From JBDHTS01 sp044220535 (GTDB taxonomy: Bacteria > Pseudomonadota > Alphaproteobacteria > Micavibrionales > Micavibrionaceae): a DNA stretch of 51,807 bases. Within the stretch, counting starts at the first letter, position 1. Every line of letters begins with the position of its first letter. The DNA lies in contig JBGAQU010000008.1 in the NCBI GenBank assembly GCA_044220535.1, positions 1 to 51,807 on the forward strand, read 5' to 3'. The notes beneath the pieces were generated by a model, which was not told the DNA's origin, did no database searches, and was given only the letters and a program-made list of their open reading frames with translations. A program made the position numbers and the translations under genes. Positions 7,913-16,243 of the stretch are shown in pieces.

Positions 7913-9886
7913 ACACCATTTGCGCCAGACGGCGCGATAGGCGTCTTCCATATCCTTTGTAAAAGCGGCCTGATCCATCAACGGACTGGCCTGCATCTTT
8001 CCACGCAAATTATGCCGCATCGCGCGTAAATGATCTTTATCAAGCGCAAGCCTGACCGCCCGCTCTACATATTCATCCGTTGTTGAAGTGACCAGTTCCT
8101 CCATTCCCAAAATCACCAAAGGCGGCACGCCCATGCGCGAAACATAATGTTTCCCGGCAAGAGTGATGAAAGGCACCCCCATCCATAGTGTATCCATACT
8201 GGTGGTACCGCCCGAGCATGGAAAAGGATCAAGCGCGATATCGATGCGGTTATAAAGGACGAACTGGTTGGATTTTTTGCGCAGCTCCAGAATGATCCTG
8301 TCCAATGGAAGGCCCAAACGGATAAACCGCTGCTCGGTTTCCGCACGAAATTCGGCATCATCAATGCCGGTGATTTCAAGGAGGAGCCGGGATTGCGGTA
8401 CCTGCCCCATAATGCGCGACCAGGCCTCAAGTACAGGATCGGTGACCTTGGCAAAATTATTGAAGCAGCCGAAGGTGATATAGCCATTGTCATCAAACGG
8501 CGGATGATCGATGACGGCGGGGCTTTTTTCATGCGGCTGATAGCAGGTAAACACATGTGGCAGACGCCACAGGTTTTCCACGTTCAGATGTTCGGTCAGG
8601 CCAGGCGGTTCAATGCAGGCATCGGTGATGCGGTAATCCATGGATTTCATACCCGTGGTCGCCGGATAGCCGAGCCACAGCATTTGAACCGGGGCAGGCT
8701 TTCTTGCCAGAGCCAGAACGCGGTTATTGGCAGTATGCCCGGCCAGATCGATCAGAACGTCAATCTGATCCTGTTCGATCATGTCGGCGGCTTCATCGTC
8801 ACCGAGCGTGCGAATATCACGCCAATGATCGAAGTCATGCTTCAGGCGTTCGGTGACATGATCCTCCTTGATTGTGCACGTATAGGCAAATACCTCAAAA
8901 TTCTGGCGGTCGTGCAGTTTTGGGATAAATCCAAAGAAATAATTGACGGCATGATCACGGAAATCGGGCGATATATAGCCGATGCGCAATTTGCGATCGG
9001 GATTCCTGTCATTGCTGAACGGACGGGTGCGCAATAACGGATCCGCGACATTGCGGCCAAATTCAAATGCCGTCTCCGCGATATCTTCAGGCGTGGCGGA
9101 CGCCGCATAAACCATGGTCAGCAGTAAATTGCTGTAAATCTCCGGGCGATCCGGTGAAAGAGCCAATACTTTTTTGTAGCAATCCATGGCCTGATCGAGC
9201 CTGCCCTGGTCTTTCAGGATAAGGGCCTTGTTATTCAGCGCCTCTATATAGTCGGCCTTCAGGGTCAGCACGCGTTCGTAACTTTCCAGCGCCTCCGCAA
9301 AACGGCCCCGTTTTTTAAAAAGATTGCCCACATTGTAGAAGGCATCGACGTAATCAGACTTCAGATCTATGGCACGGTAATAACTTTCCAGAGCCTCATC
9401 GAACAATCCGCGTTCGCCCAGGATATTGCCCAGATTGTAATAGGCCTGGAAAAATCCCGGCTTAAGCTGTATGGCGCGTTCAAACGCTGAAATTGCCTGG
9501 TCATGCCGCCCTGTCGCCTGTAGTGCGATGCCCATGTTATTGAATGCATCGGCATAATCCGGCTTCAAGTCCAGAGCACGCTCGTAATGCTCCAGCGCCT
9601 TTTCATGCTTTTTCTGATCTCTCAATACATTTGCAATGTTGTTATGAAAGAAAGGAACGTCGCCGCGTATATCGATGGCTCTTGTAATAAAATCTATGGC
9701 GACATCAAGCTCCCCTTTCTGGCCAGCCAGCACACCCAGAAGATGAAGGCTGTCGGGATGCCGTGGATCGATGGATAATACTTGTTGGTAAAGACGCTCC
9801 GCCTCTACCAGACGGCCGCCCTGATGATGTTGGAGGGCTTCCCGGAAAGCAGGTTCGGTTGATGATACTGGCTGACCGCTTTGCAT
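7898..9886 (-). CDS. TPR-repeat GT41 (O-GlcNAc transferase/SPINDLY-like) glycosyltransferase
   Basis: A 662-residue protein. Residues ~10-270 form about seven tetratricopeptide repeats (for example the unit containing NIANVLRDQKKHEKALEHYE). Residues ~290-662 match the GT41 catalytic region: RIGYISPDFRDHAVNYFF, VLIDLAGHTANNR, LWLGYPATTGMKSMDYRITD, and the donor-site segment containing GGTTSMDTLWMGVPFITLAG. Family knowledge: GT41 enzymes transfer a sugar from a nucleotide donor to Ser/Thr (or Asn in HMW1C types) of cytoplasmic proteins; in alphaproteobacteria TPR glycosyltransferases modify flagellins. Convergent with the CDP-sugar operon and downstream of an RTX gene, it may glycosylate a surface protein. 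That link is inference. Its stop (7898-7900) overlaps the 3' end of the acyltransferase gene. Confidence 0.85.
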   Translation of the reverse strand: MQSGQPVSSTEPAFREALQHHQGGRLVEAERLYQQVLSIDPRHPDSLHLLGVLAGQKGELDVAIDFITRAIDIRGDVPFFHNNIANVLRDQKKHEKALEHYERALDLKPDYADAFNNMGIALQATGRHDQAISAFERAIQLKPGFFQAYYNLGNILGERGLFDEALESYYRAIDLKSDYVDAFYNVGNLFKKRGRFAEALESYERVLTLKADYIEALNNKALILKDQGRLDQAMDCYKKVLALSPDRPEIYSNLLLTMVYAASATPEDIAETAFEFGRNVADPLLRTRPFSNDRNPDRKLRIGYISPDFRDHAVNYFFGFIPKLHDRQNFEVFAYTCTIKEDHVTERLKHDFDHWRDIRTLGDDEAADMIEQDQIDVLIDLAGHTANNRVLALARKPAPVQMLWLGYPATTGMKSMDYRITDACIEPPGLTEHLNVENLWRLPHVFTCYQPHEKSPAVIDHPPFDDNGYITFGCFNNFAKVTDPVLEAWSRIMGQVPQSRLLLEITGIDDAEFRAETEQRFIRLGLPLDRIILELRKKSNQFVLYNRIDIALDPFPCSGGTTSMDTLWMGVPFITLAGKHYVSRMGVPPLVILGMEELVTSTTDEYVERAVRLALDKDHLRAMRHNLRGKMQASPLMDQAAFTKDMEDAYRAVWRKWCSDPE

Positions 9887-9959
9887 GACGATGAAACCTG
9901 CAAATTAAAGATGCATTATAACGGCTATGTGCGTGGTAGCAGCTGGAAAAGTCACATTG

Positions 9960-10300
9960 GAGGAACAAAAAATATTCTGTCTATTATTCTTGGCGCCACT
10001 TCTACCAATAAAACAATACGGCCATGTATGATAGACCACAGGCAGACGATGGTCCAATAGATTCGCTGATTATCCGTTAAGTAAGTCAGTGTATTTTTAA
10101 GTGTTTATACTGACAAATGAACAATATAGTACAATTAGAAGAAAAATTTTACCTTAAAGTTACTATTAAATTATTCATGCATTTAAATTATGTATATTTT
10201 ATATCATATTTATACAGTGTTATTAACCAGTTTTACTATATGTTTATATATTTATTAAAATTAGGTTCGGATTCGGCATTTTTTTTATAATTTGTCTTGC
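9960..10300. other. Extremely AT-rich spacer without genes
   Basis: The gene-free stretch 9887-10438 contains a core of about 18% GC (15 of 60, 9 of 60 and 9 of 60 G+C in the three lines covering 10081-10260). I see no open frame of note, no CtrA-type TTAA-N7-TTAA site (the nearest has an 8-base spacer at about 10154) and no clear DnaA box. A short imperfect hairpin (GTCAGT / ACTGAC) lies at 10085-10114. The block ends in a TATAAT (10286-10291) just before a possible sRNA. Confidence 0.6.
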
Positions 10301-10389
10301 AATCGGTTCCGGATTCGGGTTAAAACTTACTTACACACCCTCTAAATACCGCCATTTGTCCGGAGATGAAAATCTCCGGACCTTTTTTT
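10298..10389 (+). ncRNA. Candidate intergenic sRNA ending in a strong terminator
   Basis: A -10-like TATAAT at 10286-10291, preceded only by a weak -35 candidate, would start transcription near 10298. The transcript would end at the rho-independent terminator at 10358-10388. No reading frame lies upstream on this strand to explain that terminator, since the preceding gene is on the minus strand and starts at 9886. The short direct repeats GGTTCGGATTCGG (10264-10276) and GGTTCCGGATTCGGG (10305-10319) flank the putative start. Alternatively this is a leader of the YCII gene that terminates prematurely. No known RNA family is recognised. Confidence 0.35.
10358..10388 (+). terminator. Rho-independent terminator
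   Basis: A perfect 10-bp stem GTCCGGAGAT / ATCTCCGGAC closed by a GAAA tetraloop (10368-10371) is followed by C and seven T. This is a textbook intrinsic terminator on the plus strand; the minus strand lacks a T-tract. It lies about 50 bases upstream of the YCII start. Confidence 0.85.
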
Positions 10390-10441
10390 GCGTTTCCGGC
10401 ATTAATTGTATATGCCACGAATTTTAAGCAGGAGACGAATG

Positions 10442-10813
10442 ATGCAGGTAATGGTGTTCGTTAAGGCAACCAAGAACAGTGAGAAAGGCGTCGATTTCTC
10501 CTCGCCGGAAATGAAGGAGATGATGGAGGCCATGGGCCGCTTTAATGACCAGCTTCGTGACGCGGGCATCCTGGTTACCTGCGACGGCCTTACACCTTCG
10601 TCTGAAGGCAAGCGCGTTGCCTTCGATGGCGCCAGTCGTACGGTCGTCAACGGGCCTTTTGCCAATCCCGGCGAACTGGTCGCCGGATTCTGGCTTTGGG
10701 ACGTCAAGGATATGGATGAGGCGGTTGCCTGGGTAAAACGCTGCCCAAACCCTATGCCTGAACCAAGCGAAATCGAAATACGGCCAATATATGATATTGC
10801 CGATATAAAATAA
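10442..10813 (+). CDS. YCII-related (DGPF-type) domain protein
   Basis: A protein of about 123 residues from the YCII/DGPF dimeric alpha-beta barrel family: MQVMVFVKATKNSEKG, FNDQLRDAGILVTCDGL, the hallmark VVNGPFANPGELVAGFWLWD and a C-terminal IEIRPIYDIADI. Function in this family is mostly unknown; members are small cytoplasmic ferredoxin-like-fold proteins. GGAG at 10431-10434 supports the ATG at 10439 or 10442; I chose 10442 for spacing (7 bases). It ends 5 bases before the tRNA-Arg gene on the opposite strand. Confidence 0.8.
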   Translation: MQVMVFVKATKNSEKGVDFSSPEMKEMMEAMGRFNDQLRDAGILVTCDGLTPSSEGKRVAFDGASRTVVNGPFANPGELVAGFWLWDVKDMDEAVAWVKRCPNPMPEPSEIEIRPIYDIADIK

Positions 10814-10818
10814 GGGAA

Positions 10819-10895
<77 letters not shown>

Positions 10896-10910
10896 CTAAA
10901 AACCCAGGCA

Positions 10911-11204
10911 TTAGTCCTGGGGAATGGATTGAAACCGGTCACCATAATTGCGCGGGCGCAATTTGCGTTTATGCCCTTCCTCGACCGTATATTGCAACTT
11001 TTTAGTTTGGGCGAAGGCTTCGGCCTTTTCCCTGGAATCGAACCGCAGGCGGACCTGGTTCAGCGTATCGCCAGAACTGCTCCAGCCCATCAGGGGCTCA
11101 GGTTCACGCGGCGTGGGCGGCACATATTCAAGAATCCAATGCCCTTCACGGCCACGGCCGGACTGCATGGCGTTTTTGGATGGCTGGTAAATACGGGCTT
11201 GCAT
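10911..11204 (-). CDS. Complex I accessory subunit (NDUFS4-like, ETC complex I subunit conserved region)
   Basis: A 97-residue protein matching the alphaproteobacterial/mitochondrial NDUFS4 family (ETC_C1_NDUFS4). It begins MQARIYQPSKNAMQSGRG and contains WILEYVPPTPREPEPLMGW, LRFDSREKAEAFAQ and a basic KRKLRPRNYGDRF tail, all typical of the ~100-residue bacterial form. The family stabilises the peripheral arm of NADH:ubiquinone oxidoreductase. It lies alone between two tRNA genes, away from any nuo operon, as is usual in alphaproteobacteria. Assignment is firm. Confidence 0.9.
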   Translation of the reverse strand: MQARIYQPSKNAMQSGRGREGHWILEYVPPTPREPEPLMGWSSSGDTLNQVRLRFDSREKAEAFAQTKKLQYTVEEGHKRKLRPRNYGDRFQSIPQD

Positions 11205-11313
11205 GAGGATTCCTTTAATATTTCCCAGTATCGTACAAAAAATTGCAGCCGGGATAAAGCAGAAGCTTGCCCATAACCCCCTGAATGGTTTACAAGAGAG
11301 GGCTTAAAGTGTT

Positions 11314-11390
11314 CGGGGTGTAGCGCAGTCTGGTAGCGCATCTGCTTTGGGAGCAGAGGGCCGGGAGTTCGAATCTCTCCACCCCGACCA
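11314..11390 (+). tRNA. tRNA-Pro (anticodon TGG)
   Basis: A 77-nt cloverleaf: acceptor CGGGGTG pairs with CACCCCG before the discriminator A and encoded CCA. The anticodon stem TCTGC / GCAGA encloses TTTGGGA with anticodon TGG. The T-arm GGGAG-TTCGAAT-CTCTC allows a wobble pair. The canonical TAGCGCAGTCTGGTAGCGCA D-arm is present. Confidence 0.96.
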
Positions 11391-11511
11391 TCCGCCTTTG
11401 CTTTGCTACGGCGCTAATGGATTGAATGCAAAAAGTCAGACAAATTTATATTGACATATCAAAAAAATAAATAATATTAATAAGTTTCTTCGTGATTTAG
11501 AAAGGGATAAC

Positions 11512-11886
11512 ATGACTGATAAAAATCCAATCGATATGGGTTTATCGATGCTTCAACATATAGCAAGAAATAATGGGATTACTACAATGGAAGGCACGGT
11601 GGGTAAAATAGACCCACAAACAGGATTGATCAGTTTGGATCTAGATTTTGTTTCAGTGAATTTTACACTTGCATCATTGCGTACATGTTTTGAGAAGATG
11701 GCGCAAGATCTTAAAGCTTCCCCCCCAAAGCTCCCGGAAGGTTATACAATAGAGAACGTTAAAACGGCCATACAGGGCGGTTTAGCGTCATTAAGCGTTC
11801 TGGAAGAGGAAGGAAAGCAAGAAACAGTATTTATAACCAATGGTAAAGGAGTTTTCGCCCAACTTGCAGTTCTTGCCGCGAATTGA
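11512..11886 (+). CDS. Hypothetical protein
   Basis: A 124-residue soluble protein that I do not recognise. It has no signal peptide, membrane segment or cysteine cluster. The N-terminus looks helical, followed by a beta-rich stretch (GTVGKIDPQTGLISLDLDFV) and a C-terminal alpha/beta region. The gene is clearly AT-richer than its neighbours and stands alone between tRNA-Pro and the minus-strand DUF192 gene. AGAAAGGGAT at 11499-11508 is a plausible ribosome site. Composition and position next to tRNA genes suggest accessory DNA, but no integrase or att-like duplication is seen. Confidence 0.6.
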   Translation: MTDKNPIDMGLSMLQHIARNNGITTMEGTVGKIDPQTGLISLDLDFVSVNFTLASLRTCFEKMAQDLKASPPKLPEGYTIENVKTAIQGGLASLSVLEEEGKQETVFITNGKGVFAQLAVLAAN

Positions 11887-11933
11887 TGCCAAATGATATT
11901 TATTAACAGCCCTCTCCGCTATTGCAGGGATGG

Positions 11934-12389
11934 TTAATCAGCCGTATTCCCAAACGTTTTATATTTCACGGTATCCGCCACGTTTAGGCCCAGCTTTGCG
12001 GATACCCCGCCAGCCAACTCCAAAACCGCCCGAACAGGCCCTCCGGAAGGGATGCTGGTCAGGTCGCCGGGCTTGGCATTCTCCTGAATTTTAATAATTT
12101 TCCCTTTATCGTCGATAAACAACATATCAAGTGGGATCAGCGTGTCTTTCATCCAGAAGGCGCGGTAATCAACCGTATCGAACACGAACAGCATGCCTGA
12201 ATCCTCTGCCAAGCTTTTGCGGTTCATCAGGCCCTTGATTTGCTGATCCTGGGTGGCGGCGATCTCAACGGTAAAATTGTGCGCTTTGCCATCCGAGGCG
12301 GTAACGGCCAACGGTTCCGTTTTCAGCGTGTCCGCAAAGGCGGGCATGGTCATTATCATGGCAAAAAACAGGGCCAGAACGATTTTCAT
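11934..12389 (-). CDS. DUF192 family exported protein
   Basis: A 151-residue protein with an N-terminal signal peptide (MKIVLALFFAMIMTMPAFA, cleavage after AFA). The mature part carries the DUF192 signature: IKGLMNRKSLAEDSGMLFVF, FWMKDTLIPLDMLFIDDKG and the C-terminal VLELAGG. Family function is unknown; members are small periplasmic beta-barrel-like proteins. Its start overlaps the stop of the upstream hydrolase (12386-12389, ATGA), so the two are co-translated. Family is firm, role unknown. Confidence 0.9.
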   Translation of the reverse strand: MKIVLALFFAMIMTMPAFADTLKTEPLAVTASDGKAHNFTVEIAATQDQQIKGLMNRKSLAEDSGMLFVFDTVDYRAFWMKDTLIPLDMLFIDDKGKIIKIQENAKPGDLTSIPSGGPVRAVLELAGGVSAKLGLNVADTVKYKTFGNTAD

Positions 12390-13252
12390 TGTACGATCTC
12401 CTTTGAACCGGGTTTTGGCTTATATTGAGTATGCTTCTGAAGAAAGGCGAGAATACGGCTTTCGGCACCGACATCAAACAGGTTCAGGTGCGTCCCCAGG
12501 GGGAAATCCGCAAATTCCTTTTCGCCGGGGAATTTATCGTATAGCGCCTTGCCTTGCTTAAACGGGACAATATTATCCAGTTCTCCGTGTAGCACCAGCG
12601 TTGGCATGTGAATGCCGGACGCGAGGGCCAAACTACCGAAACGATATTTCAAAAGCAATTGTACCGGCAGAAATGGATAATACACTTTCACCACATCGGT
12701 CATGCTGGTGAACGGGCTTTCTAAAATAAGGGCGGCAGCCTTTGGATGCTCACTCGCCATTTTGACGGCCACGCCGGTGCCGAGGGACTCGCCATAGAAC
12801 ACAAGCTGCGATTCCTGTATGCCCTGCGAGTTCAGCCAGGCGATATAGGCACGGGCATCGTCATATAGCCCCTGCTCCGACGGCACGCCGGGATTGCCCG
12901 TGAACCCCCTGTATTCGGCGTAAAGAAATCCGTATCCGGCCTCTACATACCGGCGGGATTTATGCCCGCGCCCCTGAAGACTGCCGGCATTGCCATGAAA
13001 GAACACCATGACCGCACCGCCGGGATTGGTTGGCGGCCTGTACCAGCCTTTTAGATCAAGACCGTCCTGCGTGGTCACATCGATGACCTTCATATCCGGC
13101 ACGCCTTCCTGCAAAGGCGTGACGGATCCGCCGATGGGAACGAAGATCATGCTGCCCTGCTTGAAATACATTAAGGCGAGAAAAGCGAGATAGATCACAA
13201 CGACAGTTATCAAGATTCCCATCGCGTCTTTCCGCGTAAATTTCAGTTTCAT
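12386..13252 (-). CDS. Alpha/beta hydrolase (ABHD13/BEM46-like), membrane anchored
   Basis: A 288-residue serine hydrolase. An N-terminal hydrophobic segment (residues ~10-28, ILITVVVIYLAFLALMYF) anchors it in the inner membrane. FFHGNAGSLQGRG forms the oxyanion region, the nucleophile elbow is FYGESLGTG (GxSxG type), and VLHGELDNIVPF carries the acid with GTHLNLF as the catalytic His. This pattern matches the BEM46/YfhR/ABHD13 group, whose substrates are largely unknown. AAGGAG at 13259-13264 gives a good ribosome site. It forms a two-gene unit with the downstream DUF192 gene. Confidence 0.85.
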   Translation of the reverse strand: MKLKFTRKDAMGILITVVVIYLAFLALMYFKQGSMIFVPIGGSVTPLQEGVPDMKVIDVTTQDGLDLKGWYRPPTNPGGAVMVFFHGNAGSLQGRGHKSRRYVEAGYGFLYAEYRGFTGNPGVPSEQGLYDDARAYIAWLNSQGIQESQLVFYGESLGTGVAVKMASEHPKAAALILESPFTSMTDVVKVYYPFLPVQLLLKYRFGSLALASGIHMPTLVLHGELDNIVPFKQGKALYDKFPGEKEFADFPLGTHLNLFDVGAESRILAFLQKHTQYKPKPGSKEIVQ

Positions 13253-13265
13253 TTATCCTCTCCTT

Positions 13266-13380
13266 GTCATCCCGGCGAAAGCCGGGACCCATGCACAGGT
13301 TCAGCGTCACATACGGATAAAAATTTTTGCCGGCAGTGCAACCTCACGACCGTATGGATCCCGGCTTTCGCCGGGATGAT
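13266..13380. repeat. REP-like palindromes in inverted pair
   Basis: Two copies of a GTCATCCCGGC-GAAA-GCCGGGA palindrome lie in opposite orientation, at 13266-13290 and 13355-13380, separated by ~64 bp. Each copy can fold as a hairpin and the pair could form a larger cruciform; both end in a TCC/ACC-CAT motif pointing inward. Related copies occur at 18333, 22367/22416 and, more divergent, 43792/43852 and 49226. They lie only in intergenic DNA. Confidence 0.8.
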
Positions 13381-13395
13381 GGTTTTGATTTACTG

Positions 13396-15171
13396 TCATG
13401 CGGCAAGGCCCAGGCTGTACATGTGTGCGTAGAGGCCGCTTTGACCCAACAGTGTCTGGTGATTGCCTGTCTCCACAATCTCTCCGCCCTTCAGCACGAC
13501 GATCTGATCGGCCTTCTGCACGGTGGACAGGCGGTGCGCGATAACAAGCGTGGTGCGGCCCTGCTGCAGCCTTTCCAGGCTGGCCTGGATCAAGCGTTCA
13601 GATTCATTGTCGAGGGCCGATGTCGCCTCATCCAGAAGCAGGATCGGCGCGTCGCGGAGGATGGCGCGGGCAATGGAAATCCGCTGGCGCTGTCCGCCGG
13701 ACAGGCGCAGGCCGTGTTCACCAAGGCGCGTATCATAGCCTTCCGGCAACGTACGGATAAAATCATCGGCGGCAGCAGCTTTGGCGGCAGCGATGATCTG
13801 TTCCTCTGTTGCGCCTTCAAGGCCGTAGGCGATATTGGTGCGCACCGTATCGTCAAAAATCGTCACGTCCTGCGAGACAAGCGCGATATGGCGGCGCAGG
13901 CTGGCCATAGTGACATCGCGGATGTCGGTGCCATTGATAGCAATCGATCCTTCGGCCACATCGTAAAAGCGCGGGATCATATTCAGGATCGTGGTCTTCC
14001 CGCCACCGGATGGACCGACCAGTGCCGTGACTTTACCTTTTGGTATGATCAAGTTGATCGATTTCAGCGCCTGCTCCTCCCGATTGGCATAGCCGAAGCG
14101 GACGTTTTTGAAAACAATCTCGGGCGCATCTGTATGCAGAGTTTTCGCACCAGGGCGATCAATGATGGCAGGTGCAAAATGGAACATTTCAAGAATGCGT
14201 TCGGAGGCGCCAAGCCCCATCTGCAATGTGTTGTTCAGTTTTGCCAGACGCTTTAGCGGATCATAGGCCAAGGCGAAAGCAGCAATAAAGGACATCAACT
14301 CACCCACCGTCAGATGCCCGCCCGCCACCTGAAACCCGCCATAGGTGATGACGCCCATCAGCGCCAGACCGATCAGCGTCTCATTGAACGGTGTGGAGAG
14401 GTTGCCGATGCGGACGCCTTTAAAGCTCATATACTTCACGCGATTGACGGCATCCTGCGAGCGTTTGCATTCGTATTTTTCCATGCCGTAGGCTTTGACC
14501 TGGCGAATGCCCTGAAAGGTCTGCGACAGGAAATCTGAAAGATCGCCGATCTCACGCTGGATGCCGCCGGACAGGCGGCGCAGTTTTTTACCCAGATAGC
14601 TGACGAACCATCCGGCGGGCGGAAACACACAGGCCGCGATCAAGGCCAGCTTCCAGTCCTGCGAGAACATCAAGCCGACGAGAAGAATAAGAGTCAGCAG
14701 GCTTTTGCCAATCCCCGTCAGGCTGTCCGCCACCGCCGAGCGCACGACGTTCACATCGCTGATCAGGCGGGCGATCAACTGGCCGCTGGTATTGTCATGA
14801 AAGAAGGCAAGATCAAGCGTCATAAAATGGTCGAACAGGTCGCGCTGTATGTCAGCCACAATCGCCTGCCCCATCGTATTAAGCAGAACCGTGTGCAGAT
14901 AGGTCGCGATGCCGTTCAGGACGAACACAACAAACACGGCGAAGGCCATGGGGACGATCAGGCTTTCATTCCCTGCGACCAGCACCTTGTCCAGGACCGG
15001 TTCGATCAGTTTCGCAAAGGCCGCCGTCATGGCCGAGGCAAACGCCATGAAGAAAAGCGCCGCAATTAGTCGCCTGCGATAGGGCCGGACATACTTCCCG
15101 GACAGGGCCTTGATCAAAGACCATGTAGACGAATCAATGACTTGCCGGGGATTGCTTATGTTTCCATTCAT
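13396..15171 (-). CDS. msbA: MsbA-like lipid A/phospholipid ABC exporter (fused permease-ATPase)
   Basis: A 591-residue half-transporter. Residues ~25-330 form a six-helix exporter-type membrane domain (for example LIAALFFMAFASAMTAAF and MAFAVFVVFVLNGIATYL). Residues ~350-591 are the nucleotide-binding domain with Walker A GPSGGGKTT, Q-loop ALVSQD, signature LSGGQRQR, Walker B ILLLDEATSALD and H-loop IAHRL. Length and order match the MsbA/LpsA group that flips lipid A-core or lipids across the inner membrane as a homodimer. Its start is divergent from the patatin gene; only 45 bp separate the starts, so the promoters are shared or overlapping. Subfamily could also be a general multidrug exporter. 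Confidence 0.85.
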   Translation of the reverse strand: MNGNISNPRQVIDSSTWSLIKALSGKYVRPYRRRLIAALFFMAFASAMTAAFAKLIEPVLDKVLVAGNESLIVPMAFAVFVVFVLNGIATYLHTVLLNTMGQAIVADIQRDLFDHFMTLDLAFFHDNTSGQLIARLISDVNVVRSAVADSLTGIGKSLLTLILLVGLMFSQDWKLALIAACVFPPAGWFVSYLGKKLRRLSGGIQREIGDLSDFLSQTFQGIRQVKAYGMEKYECKRSQDAVNRVKYMSFKGVRIGNLSTPFNETLIGLALMGVITYGGFQVAGGHLTVGELMSFIAAFALAYDPLKRLAKLNNTLQMGLGASERILEMFHFAPAIIDRPGAKTLHTDAPEIVFKNVRFGYANREEQALKSINLIIPKGKVTALVGPSGGGKTTILNMIPRFYDVAEGSIAINGTDIRDVTMASLRRHIALVSQDVTIFDDTVRTNIAYGLEGATEEQIIAAAKAAAADDFIRTLPEGYDTRLGEHGLRLSGGQRQRISIARAILRDAPILLLDEATSALDNESERLIQASLERLQQGRTTLVIAHRLSTVQKADQIVVLKGGEIVETGNHQTLLGQSGLYAHMYSLGLAA

Positions 15172-15216
15172 AACTTTGTGATATCCTTAATACAGATAAA
15201 CTGCAAGGTGCGAATA

Positions 15217-16173
15217 ATGAGTACATTAAAGCCCAATCCCGCTATCGGCCTGGCCCTTGGAAGCGGACTAGCCCGCGGATTTGCCCATATCGGGGCAATC
15301 CGTGCCCTGGAAAAACACGGGATCAAGCCCGGAATAGTGACCGGAACCTCCATCGGCGCCCTTGTCGGGGGGTGTTACCTCGCCGGGAAACTGGATGAAT
15401 TTGAGGAATGGGCCTTGGCCCTGACCCGCCGCAAGGTGTTTGGCTATCTGGACTTCAGGATCCGCAGCGCGGGGCTGATCGGCGGAAACCGACTGATCAA
15501 CCTGTTGACCGAACACTTTGAGGATATGAAGATCGAGGATCTGGCCTGCCCCTATATTGCCGTGGCGGCCGACCTAGTAACGGGCCACGAAATATGGCTG
15601 AGGGACGGGAAGTTTATCGACTCCGTCCGCGCATCCTTCGCCATGCCCGGCGTGTTTCCGCCTGTGGACCTGAATGGCCGCAAGCTGGTGGACGGTGCCT
15701 TGGTCAACCCTGTGCCGATATCGCCCTGCGCCGCGCTCGGCGCGCGCGTCACCATCGCTATCGACCTGAACGGCGACATGATTGGTAAGGCGGCAAAACC
15801 GGGACAGAATTACCACACGGTCGCCGGGTTCGACGTGTTTAACCCCGAACATATAGCGGAAGAGGATCAGGGCATATTCTCAGGCGGCTTCGCGCAGCGC
15901 ATGTTTCGGCGCGACCCGTCACAGCCCAGCCTCTTCGGCGTGATGATTTCTTCCTTGAACATCCTGCAGGATCGTCTGACCCGATCCCGCCTCGCAGGCG
16001 ATCCGCCCGACGTTCACATCAAGCCGCGCATCGGCCATATCGGCCTGCTGGAATTCGAACGCGCGAAAGAAATGATCAAGGAAGGTAGTGAGGCTGTTGA
16101 GCGTAAGCTGCCGGAATTACAGGCGGCCATGGAAGTGTTGCTGCCGCGGTCGGCGGAGCCGGATAGAGGATAA
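15217..16173 (+). CDS. Patatin-like phospholipase (RssA/NTE type)
   Basis: A 318-residue protein with the complete patatin catalytic set: oxyanion loop GLALGSGLARGFAHIGAIRA, nucleophile motif GTSIG (Ser about residue 45) and the Asp motif DGALVNPVP (Asp about residue 159). The family hydrolyses acyl-ester bonds of phospholipids and lysophospholipids; the exact substrate is unknown. There is no signal peptide. I chose the ATG at 15217, preceded by AAGGTG at 15205-15210; an in-frame upstream ATG at 15142 would place the start inside msbA. Divergence from msbA suggests a shared role in lipid homeostasis (inference). Confidence 0.85.
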   Translation: MSTLKPNPAIGLALGSGLARGFAHIGAIRALEKHGIKPGIVTGTSIGALVGGCYLAGKLDEFEEWALALTRRKVFGYLDFRIRSAGLIGGNRLINLLTEHFEDMKIEDLACPYIAVAADLVTGHEIWLRDGKFIDSVRASFAMPGVFPPVDLNGRKLVDGALVNPVPISPCAALGARVTIAIDLNGDMIGKAAKPGQNYHTVAGFDVFNPEHIAEEDQGIFSGGFAQRMFRRDPSQPSLFGVMISSLNILQDRLTRSRLAGDPPDVHIKPRIGHIGLLEFERAKEMIKEGSEAVERKLPELQAAMEVLLPRSAEPDRG

Positions 16174-16243
16174 TGAAAGTCATTTTTTTGACAAAAGAAA
16201 GCAAGATTGTTAACATAATATAAATCCGGCTTTAAAGGTTTAA

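Noticed and set aside
10081..10260. Replication origin or CtrA-controlled promoter in the AT-rich block
   Set aside because: No DnaA-box cluster, and the best TTAA pair has an 8- rather than 7-base spacer.
13327..14256. 309-codon plus-strand ORF opposite the MsbA-like gene
   Set aside because: The minus strand encodes all ABC ATPase motifs in this interval.
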